From the NCBI GenBank assembly GCA_029243545.1, contig JAQWRV010000013.1, forward strand, positions 62,001 through 126,000: a stretch of 64,000 bases of DNA, in the 5' to 3' direction. Under the pieces are notes generated by a model. The model saw only the letters and a program-made list of their open reading frames with translations. It searched no databases and was not told the DNA's origin. Below are positions 49,794 to 59,081 of the stretch, in pieces; the stretch's first letter is position 1, and each line of letters starts with the position of its first letter. The position numbers and the translations under genes were made by a program. This stretch comes from Rhodospirillaceae bacterium (GTDB lineage Bacteria; Pseudomonadota; Alphaproteobacteria; Rhodospirillales; Rhodospirillaceae).

Positions 49794-52700
49794 TTGGTTG
49801 AATTTACCCGGCTGCGTTTAACCGGCTTCAAATCTTTCGTTGATTCCACCGACCTCGAAATCGAGCCCGGCTTGACCGGTGTTGTCGGACCCAACGGCTG
49901 CGGCAAGTCGAATCTTGTTGAAGCCTTGCGATGGGTTATGGGGGAAACGTCTGCTAAACAAATGCGTGGCGGCGAAATGGACGAGCTGATCTTTGGCGGC
50001 ACACGTGAGCGTCCAGCCCGCAACATTGCCGAAGTCAGCTTGGTCATGGACAACAGCACACGGCGCGCTACGGCGCAGTTTAACGACACCGACGAACTTG
50101 AAGTGTCCCGTCGCATTGAGCGTGGCAAAGGATCTGTTTATCGCGTCAATGGCCGCGATGTTCGCGCCAAAGACGTTCAACTGCTATTTGCCGACCTATC
50201 CTCGGGCGCCCGCTCCACAGCCTTGGTTAGTCAGGGGCGCATTGGCGCAATAATCAATGCAAAGCCGGCGCAACGGCGGCACCTCTTAGAGGAGGCGGCG
50301 AACATCACCGGCCTCCATAGCCGCCGGCATGAAGCGGAACTCAGATTAAAAGCCGCTGAAACGAACTTGGAACGTCTGGACGACGTTATTCAAGCTTTAG
50401 ATGTGCAACTGCAGGGTCTGAAAAAGCAGGCGCGCCAGGCCGCGCGTTACCGTACAATATCTGATTCCATAAAAGCTGCGGACGCTCTGGTCCTGACTAT
50501 TCGGCAATCAGAAGCAGAAATCGAAATGGAATCGGCAAATAGCGCTCTAGCAGAAGCGGAGCGGCTCGTTGGCGAAAAGGCAGGCGTTGTTGCTGAAGCA
50601 ACGACAGCTCAAGCCGATGCAGCAGGATCTGTGCCTCCGCTTCGGCAACGCGAGGCGCGGGAGGCGGCAATAGTTCAACGCCTCAACCTGGCTCTGGAGC
50701 AGCTCGACAAGGAAGAACAGCGAATGGCAGCAGCGAACGAAGCTGCTGAAACACGGCTGGCGTTACTCAAAGAAGACATAGCACGTGAGCGGGAACGCAT
50801 TGAGGACGCCAAAAATGCGCTAAGCCGGTTGGGCGGAGAGCACGGCGAGTTAGAAGAAGCCCAGGCCAGTCAGGCTAACGCGCTATTCATGGCGCGGGTA
50901 ACCCTACGCACAGCGGCTCAGTCTGTTGAAGAACTGGAAAGCGAGATAACACTTCTAAGTACTAGTTTGGCTGAGGCGGATAGTCAACGGGCGGCCGCCC
51001 GCCAGAAGATCGAGGAAGCCGGCCTCCGCCGTGCGCGAGCTGTGCGGCGTCTAGAGGATATCGATGACCAGCTGGACAACGCCCGTTTGCAGGCCCAGCC
51101 GTCATTAGACTTACAGGCAGAGGAATCCGCCGAATCAGGCGCTGACGAATCGCTCAAATCTGCCCATGCCCAATGGGAATCCGCGGAAGCAACACTCGTG
51201 GACGCTCAGCAGAACGACCAAACCGCGCGCGACTGCCTTCAAGACGTGCGCGGTGAAGAGGCTAAAGTTCAGGCTGAGGTTGTCGCACTGGAAGGATTGC
51301 TGGCAGAGAGGGAAACAGATGCATCATGGGTACCTATTCTAGACTCCGTAAGTGTGCAGCCAGGCTATGAGCCTGCGCTTGGCGCTGCAGTAGGCGGCGC
51401 GCTGGCCGCAGCATCAGATACGACGGCCTCCATGCATTGGTCTCAGCTACCACCTTTTGCGGTCGCTCAACCATTACCCATGGGCACGCGCCCGCTAACC
51501 GATTTTGTTCAAGCCCCTTCCGCTTTGCATCGCCGCTTGACGCAGGTTGGGGTCATTGACGACCGGGAAACCGGTCGCACCCTTCTCACCCAACTCAAAC
51601 CGGGACAGCGGCTAGTCACAAAAGAGGGTGATCTGTGGCGTTGGGACGGGTTTGTCAGTGACCCCAGCGCGCCAAGCGCGGCCGCGCAGCGCCTAAAGCA
51701 GAAAAATCGCTTGAAAGAATTGCGCGGAGAAATCGAAACGCGCCGGACGGCATCTAGAGAATCTGAAGCTGAAGCCAAATCGACACGTAGCCGGGTTGAA
51801 AACGCTGCCGCAGCCGAGAAAGAACAACGCGCCTCTGTACGGGCATGTGAACAAACTCTGGAAACCGCGAGAAGCGCTTTGGCGGAACGGCAGCGTATCG
51901 CAGCCGCCATAGAAAGTCGCATTACCAGCCTGGAAGAATCACGGAACACACTTATTGGGGAGCGTGATGAGGCAACGACCCAAGAAAGAGATGCGCAATC
52001 GGCTCTCAGCACTCTTGGTGATGGCGCCACGGAACGGGAGCGGCAAAAGGAACTGCAAGGCCAACTGGGTGGACGCCGCAATGACCTCATGGAGGCACGG
52101 GCAGCCTTTGACCTCCTGTCACGAGCATCGGATGACCGCCAGGCCAGATTGGCCGCACTGGCGGAAGACATCGGAGCCTGGAGAACCCGCCACGAGGAAG
52201 CGGAGCGCCAACAAGAATCCTTAGTAAATCGCGAGTCAGCAGCTGTTGCTGAAGTCGAAGATCTTGCCGGAAAACCTGAAGCCCTTGCAGCACAGCGTCA
52301 ATCGCTGATGACGCAGCTTAATGCTGCAAATACCGAACGTAACGCTGCCGCTGACGCACTTGTTCAAGGTGAGTCCCTTCTAACAAGAGCTAATACATAT
52401 TTGCGTGAGGCAGAGCACGAGGCTTCTGGTGCCCGCGAAGAACGAGTCCGGCGAGAAGCGACGGTTTCTCAAATGCGACAGACGCTGAGCACGACTGCCT
52501 CGGCCATTGAAGAGCGTATTGGCTGCACGCCGGCCGAAGTGCGCGAGCAGACCCGCCTGAAAGAAGGCGAAGAATTACCTCCGATGATCAAAGCGGAAAA
52601 AAGCCTGCAACGCCTCCTCAGCGAGCGAGACAACATGGGTGCGATCAACCTCAGGGCTGAGCAGGAAAGTGCCGAACTGGGTGAACAGCTAGAAACGCTG

Positions 52701-53261
52701 AGAGCCGAACGGGACGACCTTATTGCCGCGATTGCTCGGTTGCGCGACGGCATAGCAGCGCTCAATCGCGAGGGCAGGAAACGGTTGCTGAAATCGTTCA
52801 AAGAAGTGGGCGACCACTTCAGAACTCTATTCACGACGCTGTTTGGCGGGGGGCGGGCGCATCTTTCTTTGACCGACGCTGACGACCCGCTGGAAGCTGG
52901 CTTAGAAATTTTTGCCAGCCCGCCAGGCAAAAGAATGCAAAACCTGGGTCTTCTCTCTGGCGGCGAGCAAGCCCTAACGGCCATCGCCCTTCTGTTTGCC
53001 GTCTTCATGGTCAATCCAGCACCAATCTGTGTGCTGGACGAAGTTGACGCGCCGTTAGATGACGCCAACGTTGACCGTTTCTGCAAACTAATTCAACAAA
53101 TCACAGAAGCTACTGGCACACGTGTCATCGTCGTAACCCATCACCGCATGACCATGGCTCGCGTTGACCGCCTTTTCGGCGTCACCATGGCCGAGCGTGG
53201 CATTTCCAAGCTTGTATCGGTGAACCTGCGCGAAGCTGAAATTCTACGGGAAACCGCATAA
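49794..53261 (+). CDS. smc: Chromosome segregation protein SMC
   Basis: The 1155-aa protein organises and helps segregate the chromosome as an ATPase dimer. The N-terminal head has Walker A GPNGCGKSN at about 33-41. Two long coiled coils (about 170-490 and 640-990) flank a hinge near 500-620. The C-terminal head has the signature LSGGEQALTAIAL and Walker B CVLDEVDAPLDD. The start is TTG at 49794 with GGAG upstream, giving MVEFTRLRLTGFKSF as in family members. A long coding frame with many antisense open stretches, none supported. Confidence 0.97.
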   Translation: MVEFTRLRLTGFKSFVDSTDLEIEPGLTGVVGPNGCGKSNLVEALRWVMGETSAKQMRGGEMDELIFGGTRERPARNIAEVSLVMDNSTRRATAQFNDTDELEVSRRIERGKGSVYRVNGRDVRAKDVQLLFADLSSGARSTALVSQGRIGAIINAKPAQRRHLLEEAANITGLHSRRHEAELRLKAAETNLERLDDVIQALDVQLQGLKKQARQAARYRTISDSIKAADALVLTIRQSEAEIEMESANSALAEAERLVGEKAGVVAEATTAQADAAGSVPPLRQREAREAAIVQRLNLALEQLDKEEQRMAAANEAAETRLALLKEDIARERERIEDAKNALSRLGGEHGELEEAQASQANALFMARVTLRTAAQSVEELESEITLLSTSLAEADSQRAAARQKIEEAGLRRARAVRRLEDIDDQLDNARLQAQPSLDLQAEESAESGADESLKSAHAQWESAEATLVDAQQNDQTARDCLQDVRGEEAKVQAEVVALEGLLAERETDASWVPILDSVSVQPGYEPALGAAVGGALAAASDTTASMHWSQLPPFAVAQPLPMGTRPLTDFVQAPSALHRRLTQVGVIDDRETGRTLLTQLKPGQRLVTKEGDLWRWDGFVSDPSAPSAAAQRLKQKNRLKELRGEIETRRTASRESEAEAKSTRSRVENAAAAEKEQRASVRACEQTLETARSALAERQRIAAAIESRITSLEESRNTLIGERDEATTQERDAQSALSTLGDGATERERQKELQGQLGGRRNDLMEARAAFDLLSRASDDRQARLAALAEDIGAWRTRHEEAERQQESLVNRESAAVAEVEDLAGKPEALAAQRQSLMTQLNAANTERNAAADALVQGESLLTRANTYLREAEHEASGAREERVRREATVSQMRQTLSTTASAIEERIGCTPAEVREQTRLKEGEELPPMIKAEKSLQRLLSERDNMGAINLRAEQESAELGEQLETLRAERDDLIAAIARLRDGIAALNREGRKRLLKSFKEVGDHFRTLFTTLFGGGRAHLSLTDADDPLEAGLEIFASPPGKRMQNLGLLSGGEQALTAIALLFAVFMVNPAPICVLDEVDAPLDDANVDRFCKLIQQITEATGTRVIVVTHHRMTMARVDRLFGVTMAERGISKLVSVNLREAEILRETA

Positions 53262-53287
53262 GTTTCCGCTACGAGTTTCAAGCTAGT

Positions 53288-54535
53288 TTATTCATCAAAC
53301 TTGGGTGGCTTACCCAGCGACCCAACCACCAACGCCCCGAGCAGCAGCAACCCGCAAGCTGTGTACAGCACCTGGTCATAACCGTTGAATGCGTCATAGG
53401 CGACACCGACCAGGATTGGCCCAACGGCAGCGCCTAAATAAAACGCTGAGGTTTGCCAACCATAAATCTTGCCATAGGACTTCATGCCAAAATAACGGCT
53501 CGTAAGGTATGCAACGAGATCAACTTCCGCGGCGGCTGCAAAACCTAAAGACAAGACAGCCACCCTTGTGAGCAAGCCTCCACTGTCTTCAAGCGTGAGT
53601 AAAAAGCATCCTGCTGCCGTCAAGGCGAGCAGTATTCGGGCGATAAGTGCGGCACGGAACCGATCGAGCAGAAAGCCGATCCCGATCCGGCCAAAAACAA
53701 CAGCAATTCCCAAGGTTCCGGCAATTCCAGCAGCCCCCTGCGCTGTCAGACCCCGGTCAATGAGCATTGGAACGATATTAATGATCAGCCCGGCGACAGT
53801 GCCGGAGACCACAAAAAAACCACCCGCGATGATCCAGAACGGGGGCGAGCGAAGGCTTTCGTGCAGGGTCAGCCCAGCAAGACTAGATGCCGGTTTGCGT
53901 TGCTCTACTTGCGAGGCCTGATCGCTTGGTTCGATGGGGTTCCTATCGTGGTCCTTAAACATCAGATACAGGACCGGCAGGGCGACCAGCATGATCAGGA
54001 GGCCCAAACCAACGTATCCGCCTTGCCAACCATAGGCGGCGATTAGTGCGGTGCAAAAAATGGGCCCAAAAATGCCGGAAAGCCCAGAGCCGCCCAGTGT
54101 TAGACCGAGGGCCAATCCCCGGCCACGGTCAAACCAGATATTTATCGCACGGGTCCAGACCACCGGCGTTGTTCCGCCACCAACCAGGGCTATGACGAGC
54201 CAGGCGGCATAGAACGCCATAATATTGCCTTGGAGCTGAGTAAGCGCAAAATACCCCAGGCTAAGAGCAAACGTGGACCACAAGCCCACACGCCGGGCAC
54301 CATATTTATCAATAATCGTGCCTATAATTGGGGCCGTGATGGCTGTGCCAATAATAAGGAAACTGGAGGCGATGGAGAGATCGCCCCGGGTCCAGCCGAA
54401 AGCCTCCTCCAGTGGTACAATAAAGACACCGAAGGTATAGAAGGCTAATCCGCTAAGCCCGGATGCTATTCCTACGCTTGAGGCCAGCAGAGTTGGCCAA
54501 CCATGCTTGAATTCGTCCATTGTGGTATGCGTCAT
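53288..54535 (-). CDS. MFS transporter (monocarboxylate/oxalate-formate type)
   Basis: The 415-aa protein has 12 helices with GTIIDKYGARRV in loop 2-3. The SVGIASGLSGLAFYTFGVF first helix and a cytoplasmic loop with NPIEPSDQASQVEQRK between halves are as in OxlT/monocarboxylate-like MFS proteins. The start has AGAGGGG. It converges with smc 26 bp away and is divergent from the ATP synthase cluster. Substrate unknown. Confidence 0.88.
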   Translation of the reverse strand: MTHTTMDEFKHGWPTLLASSVGIASGLSGLAFYTFGVFIVPLEEAFGWTRGDLSIASSFLIIGTAITAPIIGTIIDKYGARRVGLWSTFALSLGYFALTQLQGNIMAFYAAWLVIALVGGGTTPVVWTRAINIWFDRGRGLALGLTLGGSGLSGIFGPIFCTALIAAYGWQGGYVGLGLLIMLVALPVLYLMFKDHDRNPIEPSDQASQVEQRKPASSLAGLTLHESLRSPPFWIIAGGFFVVSGTVAGLIINIVPMLIDRGLTAQGAAGIAGTLGIAVVFGRIGIGFLLDRFRAALIARILLALTAAGCFLLTLEDSGGLLTRVAVLSLGFAAAAEVDLVAYLTSRYFGMKSYGKIYGWQTSAFYLGAAVGPILVGVAYDAFNGYDQVLYTACGLLLLGALVVGSLGKPPKFDE

Positions 54536-54778
54536 AAGCCCCTCTTACCAACGCCAGAGCACCAGCCATTCCGCTTGAGGGCGGATGACAACACCAGTGC
54601 GTCCGGCGAATTCCCCTTTCGCCCAACGACGTCGGGCGGCCTCTTTTTTACACGGTTCTGGCCATTGGTGGCAGGCTCGGGAGCGCGTGATCATACAGCG
54701 GTTATGCGCGGCTCAGAGCTATTGTTCAAATGACCGTACGGAGCGTTAAAAAGCGCAGATTTCAGCGGCCTCTCGGCC

Positions 54779-54807
54779 TTGACAGGGGTCCAGTCGACTC
54801 CTATTGT
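54779..54807 (+). promoter_or_regulatory. Sigma-70-type promoter candidate for the F0 ATP synthase cluster
   Basis: TTGACA (54779-54784), a 17-bp spacer, and TATTGT (54802-54807) form a good -35/-10 pair, 131 bp upstream of atpI. The remaining part of the 402-bp gap (54536-54937) holds no gene; one short hairpin pair with a T6 run near 54605-54649 is described separately. Confidence 0.55.
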
Positions 54808-54937
54808 GCGCCGCTCTCCGCGCTGCAACAGGCCGGTTCCGGCCTCTGCTCCAAGCGTCTCAATGGATGGGGTTTTAACCCATATCGTTTAGCGAGAGTG
54901 TGGAACCGGAACGTGCCGCTTGGTCTTCGAGGACCCT

Positions 54938-55342
54938 ATGGCCACCGACCCTCACAAACCTCTAAATGATCTCGAGAGCCGCCTCAAAGCGACGCGGGGA
55001 CCGGAGGATAAGGAACCGCAAATTCGCGGTCGCGGAACGCAAAGCGGGCTAGGCCAAGGTCTTCGTATTGGCATAGAAATGGTCGTGTCCGTCGCAGTGG
55101 GCGCTGGAATAGGCTATTTCATAGATGGGTGGGCTGATACTCGTCCGCTTTTTATGATTGTGTTTTTGTTTATGGGCTTCGCAGCAGGCATTATGAATGT
55201 ACTGCGAATTGTGCGGGGTTTAGATGAAGCGGTCGGTTTAGGCCGGGCGATGCGGGAAAAAGAAGCGCGCGACGCGCAAGAGCGTAAACGGCCAAAAAGC
55301 GGCCGACCACAAAGTCGGCAACAAGACGGGGTAGACGAGTAA
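54938..55342 (+). CDS. atpI: ATP synthase subunit I
   Basis: The protein has about 134 aa: a basic N-terminal segment (about 1-45), two membrane helices (VVSVAVGAGIGYFIDGW and LFMIVFLFMGFAAGIMNVL) and a charged basic tail. AtpI assists c-ring assembly or Mg2+ supply in known systems. The ATG at 54938 follows a GAGGA site; an upstream TTG in the same frame is not supported. First gene of the atpI-B-E-b'-b cluster, 3 bp before atpB. Confidence 0.9.
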   Translation: MATDPHKPLNDLESRLKATRGPEDKEPQIRGRGTQSGLGQGLRIGIEMVVSVAVGAGIGYFIDGWADTRPLFMIVFLFMGFAAGIMNVLRIVRGLDEAVGLGRAMREKEARDAQERKRPKSGRPQSRQQDGVDE

Positions 55343-55345
55343 AAA

Positions 55346-56089
55346 ATGGCAACCGAAGCTAACAATCCTATGGAGCAGTTTGAGATCAAGTCGATCGTCG
55401 ACATCAACGTCAGCGGCTATGATATCTCTTTTACCAACTCTGCTGCTTTTATGTTTGCCGCTGTCGCCTGTACTTTCTTATTATTTTGGACAGCCACCCG
55501 TCGGCGGACCATGGTGCCCAGCCGCATTCAATCTGTTGGTGAATTGATGTTTGAATTTGTCGCCGGCATGGTGAAAGAAAACGTTGGCAAGGAAGGCATG
55601 AAGTACTTCCCGTTCATTCTCACGCTGTTCTGCTTCATTCTCTTCGGTAACGTACTCGGGTTGCTGCCTCTAGGTCATAGCAGCTTCACTTTCACATCCC
55701 ACATTATTGTCAACGCAACACTCGCTATCTTTATTTTTGTCGCTGTTACGATTATCGGATTTGCTCGACACGGCTTGCATTACCTGCGCCTGTTCTGCCC
55801 TGAAGGTACGCCATTACCGGTGGCCATTGTCTTGGTCCCCATTGAGATCATGTCGTACTTCATTCGGCCCGTGAGCCTGAGCCTGCGGCTGTTTGCTAAT
55901 ATGCTTGCCGGCCACGTTCTTCTAAAAGTGCTTGCGGGATTCATTATTTCGCTCGGCTTTTTTGGCATCGTCCCGTTTATCGCCGTTTCGGCAGTGACCC
56001 TTTTGGAAATTATGGTCGCGCTGATTCAGGCTTACGTATTTGCCTTGCTCTCAACCATTTACCTCAACGACGCCGTTCATCTGCACTAA
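55346..56089 (+). CDS. atpB: F0 ATP synthase subunit a
   Basis: The 247-aa membrane protein forms the proton half-channels. The essential Arg lies in the SLSLRLFANMLAGH helix (near residue 180), followed by LIQAYVFALLSTIYLNDAVHLH at the C-terminus. The PLGHSSFTFTSHI and GLLPLG segments are family landmarks. Lies 3 bp after atpI and 58 bp before atpE. Confidence 0.97.
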   Translation: MATEANNPMEQFEIKSIVDINVSGYDISFTNSAAFMFAAVACTFLLFWTATRRRTMVPSRIQSVGELMFEFVAGMVKENVGKEGMKYFPFILTLFCFILFGNVLGLLPLGHSSFTFTSHIIVNATLAIFIFVAVTIIGFARHGLHYLRLFCPEGTPLPVAIVLVPIEIMSYFIRPVSLSLRLFANMLAGHVLLKVLAGFIISLGFFGIVPFIAVSAVTLLEIMVALIQAYVFALLSTIYLNDAVHLH

Positions 56090-56147
56090 GGCGGCTATAC
56101 AACTTACCTGTTTGCTTAAGAACTCATCCTAAGGAAGGACTCTGACA

Positions 56148-56372
56148 ATGGAATTAGAAGCTGCAAAAATGATCGGTGCTGGCCTGGCCGCTATCGGTGT
56201 GATTGGTGGCGGTGTCGGCGTGGGCATCGTGTTTGGTAATTACATGACAGCTGCTTCGCGCAATCCGTCGCTCAAAGATGAGCTGCGGACCTACGCGTTT
56301 CTGGGCTTCGCCCTTTCTGAAGCGACCGCTCTGTTCGCACTAGTTATAGCTCTCATCATACTGTTCACCTGA
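56148..56372 (+). CDS. atpE: F0 ATP synthase subunit c
   Basis: The 74-aa hairpin of two helices forms the rotor ring. The glycine-rich first helix (GGGVGVGIVFG) and the RNP loop (AASRNPSLKDEL) precede the second helix with the ion-binding acidic Glu58 in ALSEATALFAL. A proton-type ring is expected; Glu with neighbouring Ser and Thr also resembles some Na+-binding patterns, but no further Na+ signature was seen. AAGGAAGGA ribosome site. Confidence 0.96.
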   Translation: MELEAAKMIGAGLAAIGVIGGGVGVGIVFGNYMTAASRNPSLKDELRTYAFLGFALSEATALFALVIALIILFT

Positions 56373-56410
56373 TCAACATTAGGTAACCAAGTAAAAGGCT
56401 GCGAGGCGTC

Positions 56411-56902
56411 ATGCCACAATTTGACCCATCAACATTTTCGTCTCAGATCTTTTGGCTGATTATCAGCTTTTTCGTTCTGTATTGGGTGGTTGCCCGGTTC
56501 GCGATTCCGCGGATCGGCGACATTCTTGAGCAACGCGCCAGGGTCGTCCAAGACGACTTAGACCGGGCTGAAAGCCTCAAGACAGAAGCCGAGCAGGCTT
56601 TGGCAGACTATGAAGCGGCCATGGCCGAGGCGCATGGTCAAGCCCGCGCCCTTATGTTCAAGGTTAGCCAAGAAGCCAAAGTTGCGGCGGAAGAACGCAA
56701 CAGAGCCATTGGCACAGAACTGACCGAGCAAATATCGTCAGCGGAGCAGCGCATTGCTGCCGCCCGTGATGATGCGATGACGGGTCTGTCGTCCATCGCT
56801 GCTGAAGCCGCGCAAGACGCTGCGGCGCGTATTGCAGGGATCGACGTCTCTAAAGGTGATGCAGACGCAGCCGTCGGCACAGCCATGAAAGGGTCTGCCT
56901 AA
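56411..56902 (+). CDS. atpF2: F0 ATP synthase subunit b'
   Basis: The 163-aa stator subunit begins MPQFDPSTFSSQIFWLII, the typical b' start, with one membrane helix (about 12-31). A long, strongly charged coiled-coil helix follows (about 40-140). The b and b' pair forms a heterodimeric peripheral stalk in alphaproteobacteria. Its stop overlaps the next start by TAATG. Confidence 0.93.
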   Translation: MPQFDPSTFSSQIFWLIISFFVLYWVVARFAIPRIGDILEQRARVVQDDLDRAESLKTEAEQALADYEAAMAEAHGQARALMFKVSQEAKVAAEERNRAIGTELTEQISSAEQRIAAARDDAMTGLSSIAAEAAQDAAARIAGIDVSKGDADAAVGTAMKGSA

Positions 56903-57384
56903 TGTTTACCGACCCAACCTTTTGGGTTGGCCTCGCCTTTGTCTTAACCGTTGCCTTGATCGCCAAGCCAATCTGGCGTGGCGTGTCGGGTTCTCTTGAT
57001 GAGCGAGCCGACAAGATCCGTGATCAAATTGAAGAGGCTAGAAAGCTGCGTGAAGAGGCGCAGGCACTGCTGGCGGATTATCAGCGCAAACAGCGTGATG
57101 CGCTGTCTGAGGCAGAAAATATAGTCGCTCAGGCCGGAGAAGAAGCCGGCCGTATGAAAGCCGACGCGGCTGAGCACTTGGAACAGACAATCGAGCGGCG
57201 TAAAGCGCAGGCGCTGGATCGCATTGCTCAATCTGAAGCACAAGCTATTGCCAGCGTTCGCGATACTGCCGTGGACGTTGCCGTCGCTGCCGCCGAGCAA
57301 CTAATTAAAGATCGGGTGTCTGGGGACCGGCAAGCCGCTCTCGTTGACGCCGCAATCAAGGAACTGCCAAGCCAACTCAATTAG
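56902..57384 (+). CDS. atpF: F0 ATP synthase subunit b
   Basis: The 160-aa stator subunit has an N-terminal membrane helix (WVGLAFVLTVALIAKPIW). The conserved LDERADKIRDQIEEARKLREEAQ coiled-coil is about residues 33-55, and helical acidic/Ala-rich sequence runs to the end. Starts on the ATG overlapping the b' stop. Last gene of the cluster; the F1 genes are not in the window. Confidence 0.95.
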   Translation: MFTDPTFWVGLAFVLTVALIAKPIWRGVSGSLDERADKIRDQIEEARKLREEAQALLADYQRKQRDALSEAENIVAQAGEEAGRMKADAAEHLEQTIERRKAQALDRIAQSEAQAIASVRDTAVDVAVAAAEQLIKDRVSGDRQAALVDAAIKELPSQLN

Positions 57385-57534
57385 CTAAGTCTCTCTTAAA
57401 TTAGGCCTCTGCCGCGATGTAGGCTATCGCTACAGTCAAGAAGACGGCGCCGATGATCATGTCTTCGGTTACTTTGGCGGCCTATGAGTTTTTGCTTCAG
57501 CGCTCGCAGTTGCTTAGTGCTCCTAAACAGCACT

Positions 57535-59079
57535 TTACTCCGCCGCTTGCGGCATCGGCACCGGTTTCCACCGCAAAACGGGTTTACGCGCGGCCTGCGT
57601 TTCATCCAACCGGCGCCGCGGCGTTAAAACAGGCGCGTTCTTAAAGTCGTCTACTGCATCGCCGCGTTTAGCTTTACGGGCTAGAGCCAGAACAGACTCG
57701 CAAAACTGATCGAGTGTTGCTTTGCTCTCAGTTTCGGTTGGCTCCATCAGCAAGGCGCCATGGACCACTAGTGGAAAGTACATGGTCGGTGGATGAAACC
57801 CTTCGTCGATCATGGCTTTGGCAAAATCGAGGGTGGTGATGCCGGTGTCTTTGAGGAAGCGGTCATCGAACAAGGCCTCGTGCATACAGATACCGTCGTA
57901 GGAAGCCGTGAGTTCCTCCGACAAACGCACCCGCAGGTAATTGGCATTTAGCACAGCATCGCCCGAAACCTGGCGTAGCCCATCCTTGCCAAAACTCATC
58001 ATGTAGGCCACGGCACGCACAAACACGCCAAACTGACCCTGAAACCCCTTCATACGTCCAAAACTGTGCTGCGCCTCTCCCTGCCCAGCATGTTCCGCCA
58101 TGGCAAGGCCGCGCGGCCCATGCACCACAAAGGGTACAGGTGCGAACGCGGCCAGAGCTTCACTGAGGACCGTCGGGCCGGCACCTGGCCCACCGCCGCC
58201 ATGTGGGGTCGAGAATGTCTTATGCAGATTGATGTGCATGGCATCTACGCCGAGCTCCGCCAGGGTGACCCGGCCTACGATGGCATTGAAGTTTGCCCCA
58301 TCCATATAGAAGTACGCCCCGGCGGTATGGACTGCATCGGCGATCTCTTTGGCCTCGGTTTCAAATAGACCGCAGGTGTTGGGGTTAGTGATCATCACCG
58401 CCGCCACATCGGGCCCAAGACGTTCTTTCAAAGCATTGAGGTCAACCCGGCCATTGCCGTTGCCGGGGATCGATTCTACGGCATAGCCGCAAATCGCCGC
58501 CGTGGCGGGGTTTGTCCCATGGGCCGACTCTGGTACCAAAACTACGGAACGCGCGTCTCCTGATGCCTGCAGAGCCGCACGGATACACATCAGACCGCAG
58601 AGTTCGCCGTGAGCGCCGGCTGCGGGGGAAAGCGCGATTGCAGGAAGCCCCGTTAACTCTTTGAGCCAATGGGCCAAGGTGTCCATGAGGCGATAGGCCC
58701 CTTGGGCGGTTGAGGCCGGCTGAAACGGATGAATGTCAGCCAAGCCTGGAAGCCGAGCCATTTTTTCATTGAGGCGTGGATTGTGTTTCATAGTGCACGA
58801 CCCCAGCGGGTAAAAACCGGAATCGATGGAATAATTCTTTTGCGAAAGACGGGTGTAATGCCGCACCACATCCGGCTCAGACAATCCAGGCAAGCCTACA
58901 CCACCGCGGCGGCGCAATCCGCCTAGACGATCACGGTCGTGTTCCGGCTCAGGAAGATCAACAGCGCTGGACCCAGGTGTGTCTATCTCAAAAATAATAG
59001 CCTCTTCGAAGGACAAACCGCGATGACCAGAGACTGTTTGAGAGGCATCAGCGACATTTTTTTGATTCGGGTTTGTCAT
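57535..59079 (-). CDS. gcvPB: Glycine dehydrogenase (decarboxylating) subunit 2
   Basis: The protein has about 514 aa. The PLP-binding Lys is in INLHKTFSTPHGGGGPG (about residue 265), and a glycine-rich loop plus SCTMKHNPR complete the active site. With subunit 1 it forms the P-protein that decarboxylates glycine and passes the aminomethyl group to lipoyl-GcvH. The ATG at 59079, with an AAGG site, is chosen over a GTG at 59085 that overlaps the gcvPA stop. Last gene of the gcv operon. Confidence 0.96.
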   Translation of the reverse strand: MTNPNQKNVADASQTVSGHRGLSFEEAIIFEIDTPGSSAVDLPEPEHDRDRLGGLRRRGGVGLPGLSEPDVVRHYTRLSQKNYSIDSGFYPLGSCTMKHNPRLNEKMARLPGLADIHPFQPASTAQGAYRLMDTLAHWLKELTGLPAIALSPAAGAHGELCGLMCIRAALQASGDARSVVLVPESAHGTNPATAAICGYAVESIPGNGNGRVDLNALKERLGPDVAAVMITNPNTCGLFETEAKEIADAVHTAGAYFYMDGANFNAIVGRVTLAELGVDAMHINLHKTFSTPHGGGGPGAGPTVLSEALAAFAPVPFVVHGPRGLAMAEHAGQGEAQHSFGRMKGFQGQFGVFVRAVAYMMSFGKDGLRQVSGDAVLNANYLRVRLSEELTASYDGICMHEALFDDRFLKDTGITTLDFAKAMIDEGFHPPTMYFPLVVHGALLMEPTETESKATLDQFCESVLALARKAKRGDAVDDFKNAPVLTPRRRLDETQAARKPVLRWKPVPMPQAAE

Positions 59080-59081
59080 GA

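Noticed and set aside
51509-52171. 220-codon minus-strand open frame inside smc
   Set aside because: Ser/Arg-rich composition is the antisense shadow of the coiled-coil codons; no domain.
54730-54969. 79-codon plus-strand frame overlapping the start of atpI
   Set aside because: Composition is Arg/Pro-rich without motifs, it overlaps the promoter candidate and atpI, and has no ribosome site.
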